This document shows, piece by piece, positions 1 to 5,458 of a stretch of DNA of 5,458 bases (its first letter is position 1; every line of letters starts with the position of its first letter). Source of the DNA: an uncultured Clostridia bacterium (GTDB lineage: Bacteria; Bacillota; Clostridia; Christensenellales; UBA1242); contig CALDPW010000028.1 of the NCBI GenBank assembly GCA_937911885.1, forward strand, positions 1-5,458, read 5' to 3'. The notes under the pieces were generated by a model, which saw only the letters and a program-made list of their open reading frames with translations, was not told the origin of the DNA and searched no databases. The position numbers and the translations under genes are program-made.

Positions 1-1
1 C

Positions 2-1594
2 AAAGGACACTACGAAGGAATGTACTGTACACCATGTGAATCATTCTTCACAGAATCTCAGTTAGTAGATGGAAAATGTCCAGACTGCGGACGTGAAGTT
101 CAGCCAGCAAAAGAAGAAGCTTATTTCTTCAAAATGAGCAAATATGCTGATAAACTTGTTGATTATTATAATGATCATCCTGATTTTATTTTGCCATTAT
201 CTCGCAAAAACGAAATGCTTAATAACTTTATTAAAAAAGGTTTGCAAGATTTGTGTGTTTCACGTACAAGTTTTAAATGGGGAATACCTGTTGATTTTGA
301 TCCTAAACACGTTGTGTATGTGTGGTTAGATGCTCTAACAAATTACATAACTGGTTTGGGTTATGATTTAGATGGTAATCATGATAAAAAATATACTGAA
401 TTTTGGCCTGCTGATTTACATGTTATTGGCAAGGATATTGTTAGATTCCATGTAATTTATTGGCCAATATTCCTAATGGCATTAAACCTACCACTTCCTA
501 AAAAGATTTATGGTCATGGATGGTTGCTTCAAGATGGCGAAAAAATGAGCAAATCTAAGGGTAACGTTTTGTATTTTGATGATTTGGCTAGTGTGTTTGG
601 TTGCGACGCTGTTAGATACTATGTTTTAAGCGAAATGGGCTATGAAAATGATGGATTGGTTGGTTGGGAATTAATGACCGACAAAATCAATTCGGATTTA
701 GCAAATGTTTATGGTAACTTGGTTAGCAGAACAATAGCAATGATTAATAAATATTTTGATGGAACAGTTAATAAAAATACAGCTGAAACTGAATTTAGTG
801 CAAGCTTGCAACAAGTTGTAACCGAGGCTTATGCCAAAGCTAATGCTAAAATGGAAGAATTAAAAATTTCGGATGCAATTAGTGAAGTTATGGCTATATT
901 TAAGCGTGCTAACAAATATATTGATGAAACTTGCCCTTGGGTTTTAGCTAAGGACGAAAGCAAAAAAGATATGCTAGAAAGCGTGTTATACAACCTAAGC
1001 GAAGCTATTATTATTGGTTCAAGCTTAATGGAAGCTTATATGCCTACAACAGCTAAAAAAGTTGCTGAAATGTTTAACACAACATTGCGTGATTATGGTT
1101 CAATTGAAACTTTTGGTTTGGCTGAAGGTTTTAGTGTAACCGATAAACCAGAAGTTATGTTCCCACGTTTTGATATTAAAGAGGTTCAAAAAACTGCACA
1201 AATTATTAAAGAAAATCAAATTAAGGAATTTGAAGCGGAAAATGCTGAACCTGTAAAGGGTAAAGAAACCATTGTATTTGATGACTTTGAAAAAATTGAG
1301 CTTAAAGTTGGAACTGTTATTAATTCTGAAAAGGTTGAAAAAAGCGATAAGTTATTAAAAAACACAATTAAAATTGGCAACGAAGTTAGAACAATTGTTA
1401 GTGGTATTGCAGAATATTATTTACCAGAACAAATTATTGGAAAACAAGTTGTTGTTGTTACAAACTTGGCACCTCGCAAAATTAGAGGCATTGAAAGTAA
1501 TGGTATGGTTTTGTGTGCATTTAACGATGAAACAAAACAACTTTGCGTAATAAGTCCAGAAAAACCTGTTGAGGATGGAATTGAAGTTGGTTAA
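2..1594 (+). CDS. metG: Methionyl-tRNA synthetase, 5'-truncated by window edge
   Basis: This enzyme joins methionine to tRNA-Met in the cytoplasm using ATP. The reading frame is open from base 2 (residues KGHYEG precede the first Met at 20), so the gene begins outside the window. The N-terminal part of the Rossmann catalytic domain with the HIGH motif is missing, roughly 120 residues by family length. Visible in order are the zinc knuckle with two CxxC pairs (CTPC at 26-37, CPDC at 77-88), the conserved VYVWLDALTNY block near 316-350, and the GEKMSKSKGN signature with KMSKS at 542-556. The helical anticodon-binding domain follows, including CPWVLAKD near 933-956. A C-terminal OB-fold tRNA-binding domain runs from about 1271 to the stop and ends with the NGMVLCAF-type motif. 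This fused dimerising domain is typical of Firmicutes MetS/MetG. The stop TAA is at 1592-1594 and overlaps tatD. Codon use in the first 140 bases differs from the rest (see findings). The identification is secure. Confidence 0.97.
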   Translation, partial: KGHYEGMYCTPCESFFTESQLVDGKCPDCGREVQPAKEEAYFFKMSKYADKLVDYYNDHPDFILPLSRKNEMLNNFIKKGLQDLCVSRTSFKWGIPVDFDPKHVVYVWLDALTNYITGLGYDLDGNHDKKYTEFWPADLHVIGKDIVRFHVIYWPIFLMALNLPLPKKIYGHGWLLQDGEKMSKSKGNVLYFDDLASVFGCDAVRYYVLSEMGYENDGLVGWELMTDKINSDLANVYGNLVSRTIAMINKYFDGTVNKNTAETEFSASLQQVVTEAYAKANAKMEELKISDAISEVMAIFKRANKYIDETCPWVLAKDESKKDMLESVLYNLSEAIIIGSSLMEAYMPTTAKKVAEMFNTTLRDYGSIETFGLAEGFSVTDKPEVMFPRFDIKEVQKTAQIIKENQIKEFEAENAEPVKGKETIVFDDFEKIELKVGTVINSEKVEKSDKLLKNTIKIGNEVRTIVSGIAEYYLPEQIIGKQVVVVTNLAPRKIRGIESNGMVLCAFNDETKQLCVISPEKPVEDGIEVG

Positions 1595-2375
1595 AATTAT
1601 TGATACCCACGCACATTTAAATGATGAATATTACAACAATTCAAGGGAAGCACTTATAGCTTCCCTTGAATTTGATAATATTGAAAAGGTGTTTGTTTCG
1701 GGATATGATTTAGAATCGAGCAAGCTAGCAATAGAACTTAGTAACAAATTTAACAACATTTATGCAATAATTGGATTGCATCCAGAACATGCTGATCAAT
1801 ATAACACTGAATTTGAAAACTTTTTAATAAATAATGCAAATAACAGCAAGGTTATTGCAATTGGCGAAATTGGCCTTGATTATTATTGGAATAAGGAAAA
1901 CAAACAACAACAAAAAGAAACGTTTGTTAGCCAGCTTAAAGTAGCTAATAAATTACAATTGCCAATAGTTATTCATTGCAGAGATGCTGTTGGGGATTTG
2001 GTTAAGGTGTTAACCGAAAATAAACATTTGTTAACACAAGGTGGAGTTGTTCATTGTTTTAACGAAAGTGTTGAAACATATAAACAATTAAAATCGCTTG
2101 GCTTAAAGTTTTCGTTTGGTGGAGCAATAACATTTAAAAATAGTAAAAATGCATCGGAACTGTTAAAAATGGTGGATGTGGAAGATATTTTATTGGAAAC
2201 TGATTGCCCATATTTAACACCTGAACCTTTAAGAGGGAAAGAAAAGAACCAACCAAAAAATGTGTGGTTGGTATTAAATAAAATTGCTGAATATAAAAAC
2301 TTGGATGTTGAGTATTTGGCAGAGCAAACAAATAAAAATGTTTATAAGGTTTTTAAAAAAATAACAAATGCTTGA
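1575..2375 (+). CDS. tatD: TatD-family metal-dependent deoxyribonuclease
   Basis: This is a TIM-barrel metallohydrolase of the TatD/YcfH/YabD family; characterised members are metal-dependent DNases. All expected metal and catalytic positions are visible, numbered from ATG 1575: the HxH in DTHAHLND (H12, H14), Glu98 in GEIGLDYYW, His134 in LPIVIHCRDA, His160 in GVVHCFN, and Asp210 in LETDCPYLTPEPLRGK. The length of about 266 residues is normal. The start is uncertain. The frame also opens at TTG 1569, and TTG 1581 or TTG 1587 would give the family-typical N-terminus LVKIIDTHAHL. The purine-rich GAGGATGGA at 1571-1579 is placed to serve the 1581 or 1587 start better than ATG 1575. Every option overlaps the 3' end of metG, implying translational coupling. 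The 3' end overlaps rsmA by 8 bases. In Bacillus subtilis the orthologue yabD lies directly downstream of metS, supporting orthology. The physiological role in Firmicutes is not settled. Confidence 0.94.
   Translation: MELKLVKIIDTHAHLNDEYYNNSREALIASLEFDNIEKVFVSGYDLESSKLAIELSNKFNNIYAIIGLHPEHADQYNTEFENFLINNANNSKVIAIGEIGLDYYWNKENKQQQKETFVSQLKVANKLQLPIVIHCRDAVGDLVKVLTENKHLLTQGGVVHCFNESVETYKQLKSLGLKFSFGGAITFKNSKNASELLKMVDVEDILLETDCPYLTPEPLRGKEKNQPKNVWLVLNKIAEYKNLDVEYLAEQTNKNVYKVFKKITNA
1638..1672 (+). repeat. 14-bp perfect inverted repeat (hairpin) inside tatD
   Basis: Arm 1638-1651 (AATTCAAGGGAAGC) is an exact reverse complement of arm 1659-1672, separated by the 7-base loop ACTTATA. In RNA this gives a 14-pair stem with a GC-containing core. 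It sits about 50-65 bases after the likely tatD start codons and is translated as NNSREALIASLEF, with no apparent insertion relative to remembered TatD proteins. No long U-run follows (only TTT then GATAAT), so it is not a standard terminator. It could be an RNA-processing or stability element, a translation brake, or chance. Confidence 0.6.
2248..2272 (+). repeat. 8-bp perfect inverted repeat inside tatD
   Basis: ACCAACCA at 2248-2255 pairs exactly with TGGTTGGT at 2265-2272 across a 9-base loop. It lies in the codons following the LTPEPLRGK motif. It is short enough to be chance in coding sequence and has no U-tract after it. It is recorded because it is the second stem seen in the same gene. 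Confidence 0.3.
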
Positions 2376-3201
2376 TACATTAAAAAAATATGATTTTAAA
2401 TTTAATAAAAGTTTTGGTCAAAACTTTATTTTTGATACAAATTTATTAAAGGCAATTGCTAACGATGCCGAAATTAACAAAAACTCCGAAGTTTTAGAAA
2501 TTGGCACAGGGGCAGCAACTTTAACAAAAATTTTGGGTGAACAATCAAAACTGGTTGTTACTTACGAAGTTGATAAAAACTTGCAACCAATAATTGCAGA
2601 TAATTTGCAAAATACCAACAATGTTGTTGTTAAATTTGGTGATATTTTAAAACAAAAAATGGTAGATATTGAAAGCAATTTTAGTGACGAATACAGAATG
2701 GTTGCAAACCTGCCTTATTACATAACCACACCAATAATTTTTAAGTTTTTAGAAGAGAGTAAAAAACTTAAATCAATGGTTATAATGGTTCAAAAAGAAG
2801 TTGCTGAGCGTCTTTGTGCAAAAGAGGGAACCGAAAACTATGGAGCAATAACAGCATCTATAAATTTGTGGGGCAATGCACAAATAACTCGAATTGTTAA
2901 ACGCAACATGTTTGTTCCTGCTCCAAATGTTGATAGTGCAATTGTTAAAATAGATTATCAAAAAGATAAATATCAAATTAAAGATTTAGAGCTAACAAAA
3001 CAAGTTATTAAAGCTGCATTTAATATGCGTCGTAAAACCCTTGCAAACAACCTAAAAACAAGTTTTGGATTGAGTGCTGATGCAATTGCTGAATTGTTGG
3101 CACAATGTGGCTTAAACGAAAAAATTAGGGGCGAAAACTTGAGCACCAAACAATTTGTTGATTTAGCAAACTTAATATATAACAAAAAAAATAGCAAGTA
3201 A
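2368..3201 (+). CDS. rsmA: 16S rRNA (adenine1518/1519-N6)-dimethyltransferase RsmA/KsgA
   Basis: RsmA uses S-adenosylmethionine to dimethylate two adjacent adenosines in the 3'-terminal hairpin of 16S rRNA, a late step and checkpoint of small-subunit assembly; loss confers kasugamycin resistance in many bacteria. At 277 residues it is full length. Motifs in order: KSFGQNFIFD (14-23), SAM-binding motif I EIGTGAATLT (44-53), the acidic YEVD end of strand 2 (66-69), GD (91-92), catalytic motif IV NLPYY (114-118), VPAPNVDSAIV (183-193), and FNMRRKTLANNL (218-229). Motif I carries Thr where most family members have Pro (EIGPG), a mild deviation. ATG 2368 overlaps the tatD stop by 8 bases. The only purine-rich stretch upstream (AAGG at 2346-2349) is too distant to be a good ribosome binding site, so translation probably depends on coupling to tatD. 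The stop TAA (3199-3201) lies in the loop of the downstream terminator. rnmV, the usual partner between tatD and rsmA, is absent. Confidence 0.96.
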   Translation: MLDTLKKYDFKFNKSFGQNFIFDTNLLKAIANDAEINKNSEVLEIGTGAATLTKILGEQSKLVVTYEVDKNLQPIIADNLQNTNNVVVKFGDILKQKMVDIESNFSDEYRMVANLPYYITTPIIFKFLEESKKLKSMVIMVQKEVAERLCAKEGTENYGAITASINLWGNAQITRIVKRNMFVPAPNVDSAIVKIDYQKDKYQIKDLELTKQVIKAAFNMRRKTLANNLKTSFGLSADAIAELLAQCGLNEKIRGENLSTKQFVDLANLIYNKKNSK

Positions 3202-3220
3202 CTTGCTATTTTTTTATTTT
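3184..3220. terminator. Bidirectional intrinsic terminator between rsmA and lipoprotein gene
   Basis: ATAGCAAG at 3191-3198 pairs perfectly with CTTGCTAT at 3202-3209, with the three-base loop TAA being the rsmA stop codon itself. A run of seven A (3184-3190) lies before the stem and six T, one A, then four T (3210-3220) after it. It therefore has a U-tract in both directions and can end the metG-tatD-rsmA transcript and the convergent lipoprotein transcript, whose stop is only 14 bases from the stem arm. The stem can be lengthened by A-U pairs from the flanking tracts. Confidence 0.9.
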
Positions 3221-3223
3221 TTA

Positions 3224-4669
3224 TTATTTAATCCATTTGTCTTCGCTATCTTCTGCTGGTTTTGCTGGAACATGATTTTCATCAAAGCATCCAACAAATT
3301 CAGATGTGCTTTCGCTAGCATGCAAATCAGTTCTGTTTAAGTAGTAGTTAACTGTTCCATTTTCTGATTCGTAGCTTGCATAGAAGTAAACATTTCTACC
3401 ATCAAAATCTAGGAATGTTGCAATATCGGTTTTTAATGTTTTATCGTTTGTTGCAACTTGTGTAGGTGTTTGTTTGCCACTTCTAACGTTAACATAATAA
3501 ATTTTGCTGTTTTCCATAAAAAACAATGTGTCACCATAAAGGTTAATTGCTGTAATATCAGCTTCACCAGTATAAATTTCAGATGTTACTGTTTGACCAT
3601 TAACTGATTTAACAAGTGTTATATTTGCTCCGTTAATAGCAACAACATCGGTTCCTACAACTTCTTGATTGTTTTTATCTAATACAAATGTTTTTGTGTA
3701 TGAAACATATGAAATTTCAGTTTCGTTGTTTTCAACTTTTGTTCTGTTTTCACTTAATGTGTATTTGCAGAATACAGAAGTTTGGTTTGTTGTATTTTGT
3801 TTTGTGTAATAAATGCAGCCATTTTTAGCAGTGTTTATTGTGTAAGTGTTTTTGCCATCGGCACAAACAATTTCTTCTGTGCCACCATCAATTTTAACTC
3901 TTGCTAAAATGTTTCCTGCTTTACCAAATTCGGCGTCATCTTCAGCAATGTCTCTGGTGTAGTAAACATAGTTATTAACACCATTTATTGTTTTGTTTTC
4001 GTCAGATTCAGCTTTATTATATTTTTCTAGATTAATAAAGGCTGTTGATTTTACGTTTTCAGCTAAAACAACTGGGCTTTTTGCTTTACTTGCGTTGATA
4101 GAAATAATTTTATTATCGTATGCTAATAAATAAACTGTTCCATCTAATTCATACATTGTCCAGTTTGTTTGGGTAAGTGTTGTTTCGGTTGTATATAAAA
4201 CTTTGTTGTTTTGTCCGTTAATGTTAATGCGGCATAAGTTGCTTCTTGCATTTAATAGGTTACCATTTTTATCTACTTGCATATTTGGTGTTGCATAATA
4301 AATATAATCACCAAAAATATAGAAGTTTGAATTTTCGGTTCCAACAATTTGAGGAACAACAACTTCAGCTTTTTCTAGGAAACCATTTTCATCGTGTGCA
4401 ATTTCGTTTAAATCGGATACTTTTGTGCGATAAATAGAAGAAATAACTTGTTTTCCCCAAACATTATCAACATCTTTTGTTAAACCTGAGAATGATTTGT
4501 AACCATTAACAAAGTAAACATAATCTCCTTTTAAAACTGCCATACCTCCGTTTGAAACAACAGGGTCGTCTGTTTTTGGGTTAGGTGTTAAACCTTTATT
4601 TCCACAGCCAGTAACAAGCATTGTGGTTGATAAAAATATTGCAGCAATTAATAATAGTAGTTTTTTCAT
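3224..4669 (-). CDS. Secreted lipoprotein of unknown function, propeller-like repeats
   Basis: I do not recognise a named gene. The 481-residue product starts MKKLLLLIAAIF, a lipoprotein signal peptide with lipobox LVTGC and lipidated Cys22, then a polar linker (CGNKGLTPNPKTDD). It should be anchored on the outer face of the cytoplasmic membrane. The body repeats a short strand motif, G-D/N-x-hydrophobic-Tyr-Phe/Tyr: GDYVYF (48), GDYIYY (120), DGTVYL (176), NNYVYY (232), NGCIYY (283), GDTLFF (379), GRNVYF (424). About 50 residues separate most of them, with one double-length gap that may hide a degenerate copy. This pattern, and phrases such as ARVKIDGGTEEIV, resemble DUF5050-type beta-propeller domains. 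No catalytic motif is seen, so ligand binding or a scaffold role is inference only. The start at 4669 is chosen because AGGAG precedes it and the promoter would place the transcript start near 4693, downstream of the alternative start at 4696. It is convergent with rsmA and probably monocistronic. Confidence 0.85.
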   Translation of the reverse strand: MKKLLLLIAAIFLSTTMLVTGCGNKGLTPNPKTDDPVVSNGGMAVLKGDYVYFVNGYKSFSGLTKDVDNVWGKQVISSIYRTKVSDLNEIAHDENGFLEKAEVVVPQIVGTENSNFYIFGDYIYYATPNMQVDKNGNLLNARSNLCRININGQNNKVLYTTETTLTQTNWTMYELDGTVYLLAYDNKIISINASKAKSPVVLAENVKSTAFINLEKYNKAESDENKTINGVNNYVYYTRDIAEDDAEFGKAGNILARVKIDGGTEEIVCADGKNTYTINTAKNGCIYYTKQNTTNQTSVFCKYTLSENRTKVENNETEISYVSYTKTFVLDKNNQEVVGTDVVAINGANITLVKSVNGQTVTSEIYTGEADITAINLYGDTLFFMENSKIYYVNVRSGKQTPTQVATNDKTLKTDIATFLDFDGRNVYFYASYESENGTVNYYLNRTDLHASESTSEFVGCFDENHVPAKPAEDSEDKWIK

Positions 4670-4673
4670 TATT

Positions 4674-4680
4674 TCTCCTA
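4674..4680 (-). promoter_or_regulatory. Shine-Dalgarno site of the lipoprotein gene
   Basis: Read on the minus strand the site is TAGGAGA, followed by AATA and then ATG at 4669. This is a strong match to anti-SD with short normal spacing. It fixes the start at 4669 rather than the upstream in-frame ATG at 4696, and shows that the bacterial part of the window uses ordinary SD-led initiation. Confidence 0.88.
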
Positions 4681-4699
4681 AATAATTCAATGTCACATA

Positions 4700-4728
4700 A
4701 TTCTAACAAATAAAGCTAGCATAGTCAA
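4700..4728 (-). promoter_or_regulatory. Sigma-A type promoter for the lipoprotein gene
   Basis: On the minus strand TTGACT (4728-4723) is the -35 box and TAGAAT (4705-4700) the -10 box, separated by exactly 17 bases. Each box has one mismatch to consensus (TTGACA, TATAAT). Transcription should begin near 4693, leaving a leader of about two dozen bases that contains the AGGAG site. No operator-like repeat is evident next to it. Confidence 0.85.
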
Positions 4729-4798
4729 TTGTATTAAAAAATTGTTTATTTAAATATATATAATTATATAATAAATAACATTTAAAAACAAAAAAAAC
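4729..4798. other. AT-rich divergent intergenic region, likely junction of two source sequences
   Basis: This 70-base stretch is almost purely A and T. It separates the minus-strand promoter of the bacterial lipoprotein gene from the plus-strand phage-like gene. For the plus strand a weak promoter can be proposed: TTTATT (4745-4750) or TTGTTT (4742-4747) with TATAAT at 4767-4772, spacings 16 and 19. In such AT-rich sequence these matches carry little weight. The last bases before ATG 4799 (ACATTTAAAAACAAAAAAAAC) hold no Shine-Dalgarno sequence. I see no direct repeats that would mark an attachment site. Confidence 0.5.
4757..4770. repeat. 14-base perfect AT palindrome
   Basis: TATATAATTATATA reads identically on both strands, with no loop, and includes one of two overlapping TATAAT matches. 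It could be a protein-binding or easily melted site, but a pure A/T palindrome of this size is not rare in AT-rich intergenic DNA. Confidence 0.35.
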
Positions 4799-5458
4799 AT
4801 GAATTTTAATTTTAGTCAAACAGCTGGTAAAAGTCAAAACGTAGCAGGTAAACCTGATTTGAAAGGTAATCAAATTCACACAGTATTATTTAAAGGATGC
4901 GAATCTAAAAATATTGAGAAAGAAGGAATGACATGGAAATTGCTAAGTCTTAATTTTGAAAATAAAGACGGAAGATTTCAAAAAACATATTTTGAACCAA
5001 AAGATGACGATGATAAAGATAGAATAACAGTAGTAGGAGATCAAGAAATTAAAAATCCACCACTAAATGTTGAAATGATTTATACATTTAAACATTTGAT
5101 TGACGCTGTGAATCCAGAATTAGGACAACAAATTGATGATGGAACAAAACAAATTCATGCTCCTAGTTGGGATATGCTTAGACAATTTATGGTAAAAGCT
5201 ACTGAACCAGGAATTGATAAAGAAATTCAAATTAAATTATTCCAAACAAAAAAAGGTGATGCAATTCTTCCGCAAGCTGTATCTTATGCAAGAAGTGGAG
5301 ATGTTTATATGCCTACAAATTTCTTTGGACAAAATTTATTCTTTTCTAAAAAAGAATTGGAAAGAATTAAAAAAGCAGAATCTAAACCAGACAATATGGA
5401 TGTTGTAACGAAAAAAGAAGAAGTTGTTAATCCATATCAAACTGTATCTCAACAAGAA
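4799..5458 (+). CDS. Phage-like protein resembling crAss-like phage ssDNA-binding protein, 3'-truncated
   Basis: ATG 4799-4801 opens a frame of 220 codons with no stop up to the last base, so the C-terminus lies outside the window. The start MNFNFSQTAGKSQNVAGKPDLKG leads into a strand-rich region (NQIHTVLFKGCE, TWKLLSLNFEN, then TYFEPKDDDDK). A helical part follows (IYTFKHLIDAVNPELGQQID, SWDMLRQFMV), then further strands (KEIQIKLFQTKKG) and VYMPTNFFGQNLFFSKKELE. From memory this layout matches proteins annotated as single-stranded-DNA-binding in crAss-like phage replication modules: an MxFNF start, a GCE turn, an FEPK block, a QIDDGTK-like segment and a charged tail. I could not search to confirm this. 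Such a protein would coat ssDNA during phage replication. Codon choice differs from the neighbouring genes (Arg AGA 5 of 5; Gly GGA 9, GGT 4, GGC 0; Ser AGT 5, TCT 5, AGC 0), and an A-rich leader replaces the Shine-Dalgarno site. That the frame is coding is near certain; the function is moderately supported. Confidence 0.75.
   Translation, partial: MNFNFSQTAGKSQNVAGKPDLKGNQIHTVLFKGCESKNIEKEGMTWKLLSLNFENKDGRFQKTYFEPKDDDDKDRITVVGDQEIKNPPLNVEMIYTFKHLIDAVNPELGQQIDDGTKQIHAPSWDMLRQFMVKATEPGIDKEIQIKLFQTKKGDAILPQAVSYARSGDVYMPTNFFGQNLFFSKKELERIKKAESKPDNMDVVTKKEEVVNPYQTVSQQE

Noticed and set aside
144..329. 61-codon plus-strand frame within metG
   Set aside because: It is an out-of-frame shadow rich in Ile, Leu and Cys inside a conserved synthetase region.
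2134..3197. Three minus-strand frames opposite tatD and rsmA
   Set aside because: They are antisense to well-identified conserved genes, have low-complexity shadow composition, and lack initiation signals.
4246..4437. 63-codon plus-strand frame opposite the lipoprotein gene
   Set aside because: It is antisense to a gene with a clear promoter, SD and signal peptide, and shows no independent coding signs.
4670..4696. Upstream extension of the lipoprotein to ATG 4696 (adds nine residues MTLNYLGEI)
   Set aside because: The extension has no SD site, would spoil the N-terminal signal peptide, and starts upstream of the transcript start predicted from the 4700-4728 promoter.
4697..4798. Bacteroidota-type promoter (TAnnTTTG) upstream of the phage-like gene
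   Set aside because: No TTTG occurs on the plus strand in this interval, so the motif is absent.
5003..5017. DDDDK stretch in the phage-like protein, resembling an enterokinase or tag sequence
   Set aside because: It lacks the DYK prefix of the engineered tag, uses natural mixed codons in an acidic loop, and sits in the middle of the protein. I take it as natural.
5214..5408. 64-codon plus-strand frame inside the phage-like gene
   Set aside because: It lies wholly within the longer 4799-5458 frame in a different phase, is rich in Lys/Leu/Ile as expected from AT-rich out-of-frame sequence, and has no recognisable features.
4799..5458. Stop-codon reassignment, as found in some crAss-like phages
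   Set aside because: No in-frame TAG, TGA or TAA occurs in the 220 codons and Gln is encoded normally, so there is no evidence for an alternative code in this fragment.

Overview
The window looks like two pieces of different origin joined in one short contig. Bases 1 to about 4730 are an AT-rich chromosomal segment of a low-GC Gram-positive bacterium (Bacillota-like, plausibly an uncultured gut lineage). The evidence is the metG-tatD-rsmA gene order known from Firmicutes, the MetG form with a C-terminal tRNA-binding domain, a textbook AGGAG ribosome binding site, and a near-consensus sigma-A promoter. Bases 4799 to 5458 encode the start of a protein that, from memory, resembles the single-stranded-DNA-binding-type proteins of crAss-like phages. 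It runs off the end of the window without a stop codon.

Layout: (1) bases 2-1594, methionyl-tRNA synthetase, missing its N-terminus; (2) bases 1575-2375, TatD-family metal-dependent deoxyribonuclease, overlapping metG; (3) bases 2368-3201, RsmA (KsgA) 16S rRNA dimethyltransferase, overlapping tatD by 8 bases; (4) bases 3184-3220, a bidirectional intrinsic terminator with the rsmA stop codon in its loop; (5) bases 3224-4669 on the minus strand, a lipoprotein of unknown function with about seven propeller-like repeats, driven by a clear promoter at 4700-4728; (6) an AT-only-rich divergent intergenic region at about 4729-4798 holding a 14-base palindrome and no ribosome binding site; (7) bases 4799-5458, the phage-like gene.

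The first three genes form a tightly packed translation-related operon: tRNA charging, a nuclease, and ribosome maturation. Ribonuclease M5 (rnmV), which lies between tatD and rsmA in many Firmicutes, is absent here. The lipoprotein is a separate convergent unit sharing the terminator. The phage-like gene differs from the bacterial genes in codon choice and translation-initiation signals, so the contig is either a phage-host junction (integration or captured phage DNA) or an assembly chimera. The sequence alone cannot decide which. I see no RNA genes, CRISPR arrays or insertion sequences.
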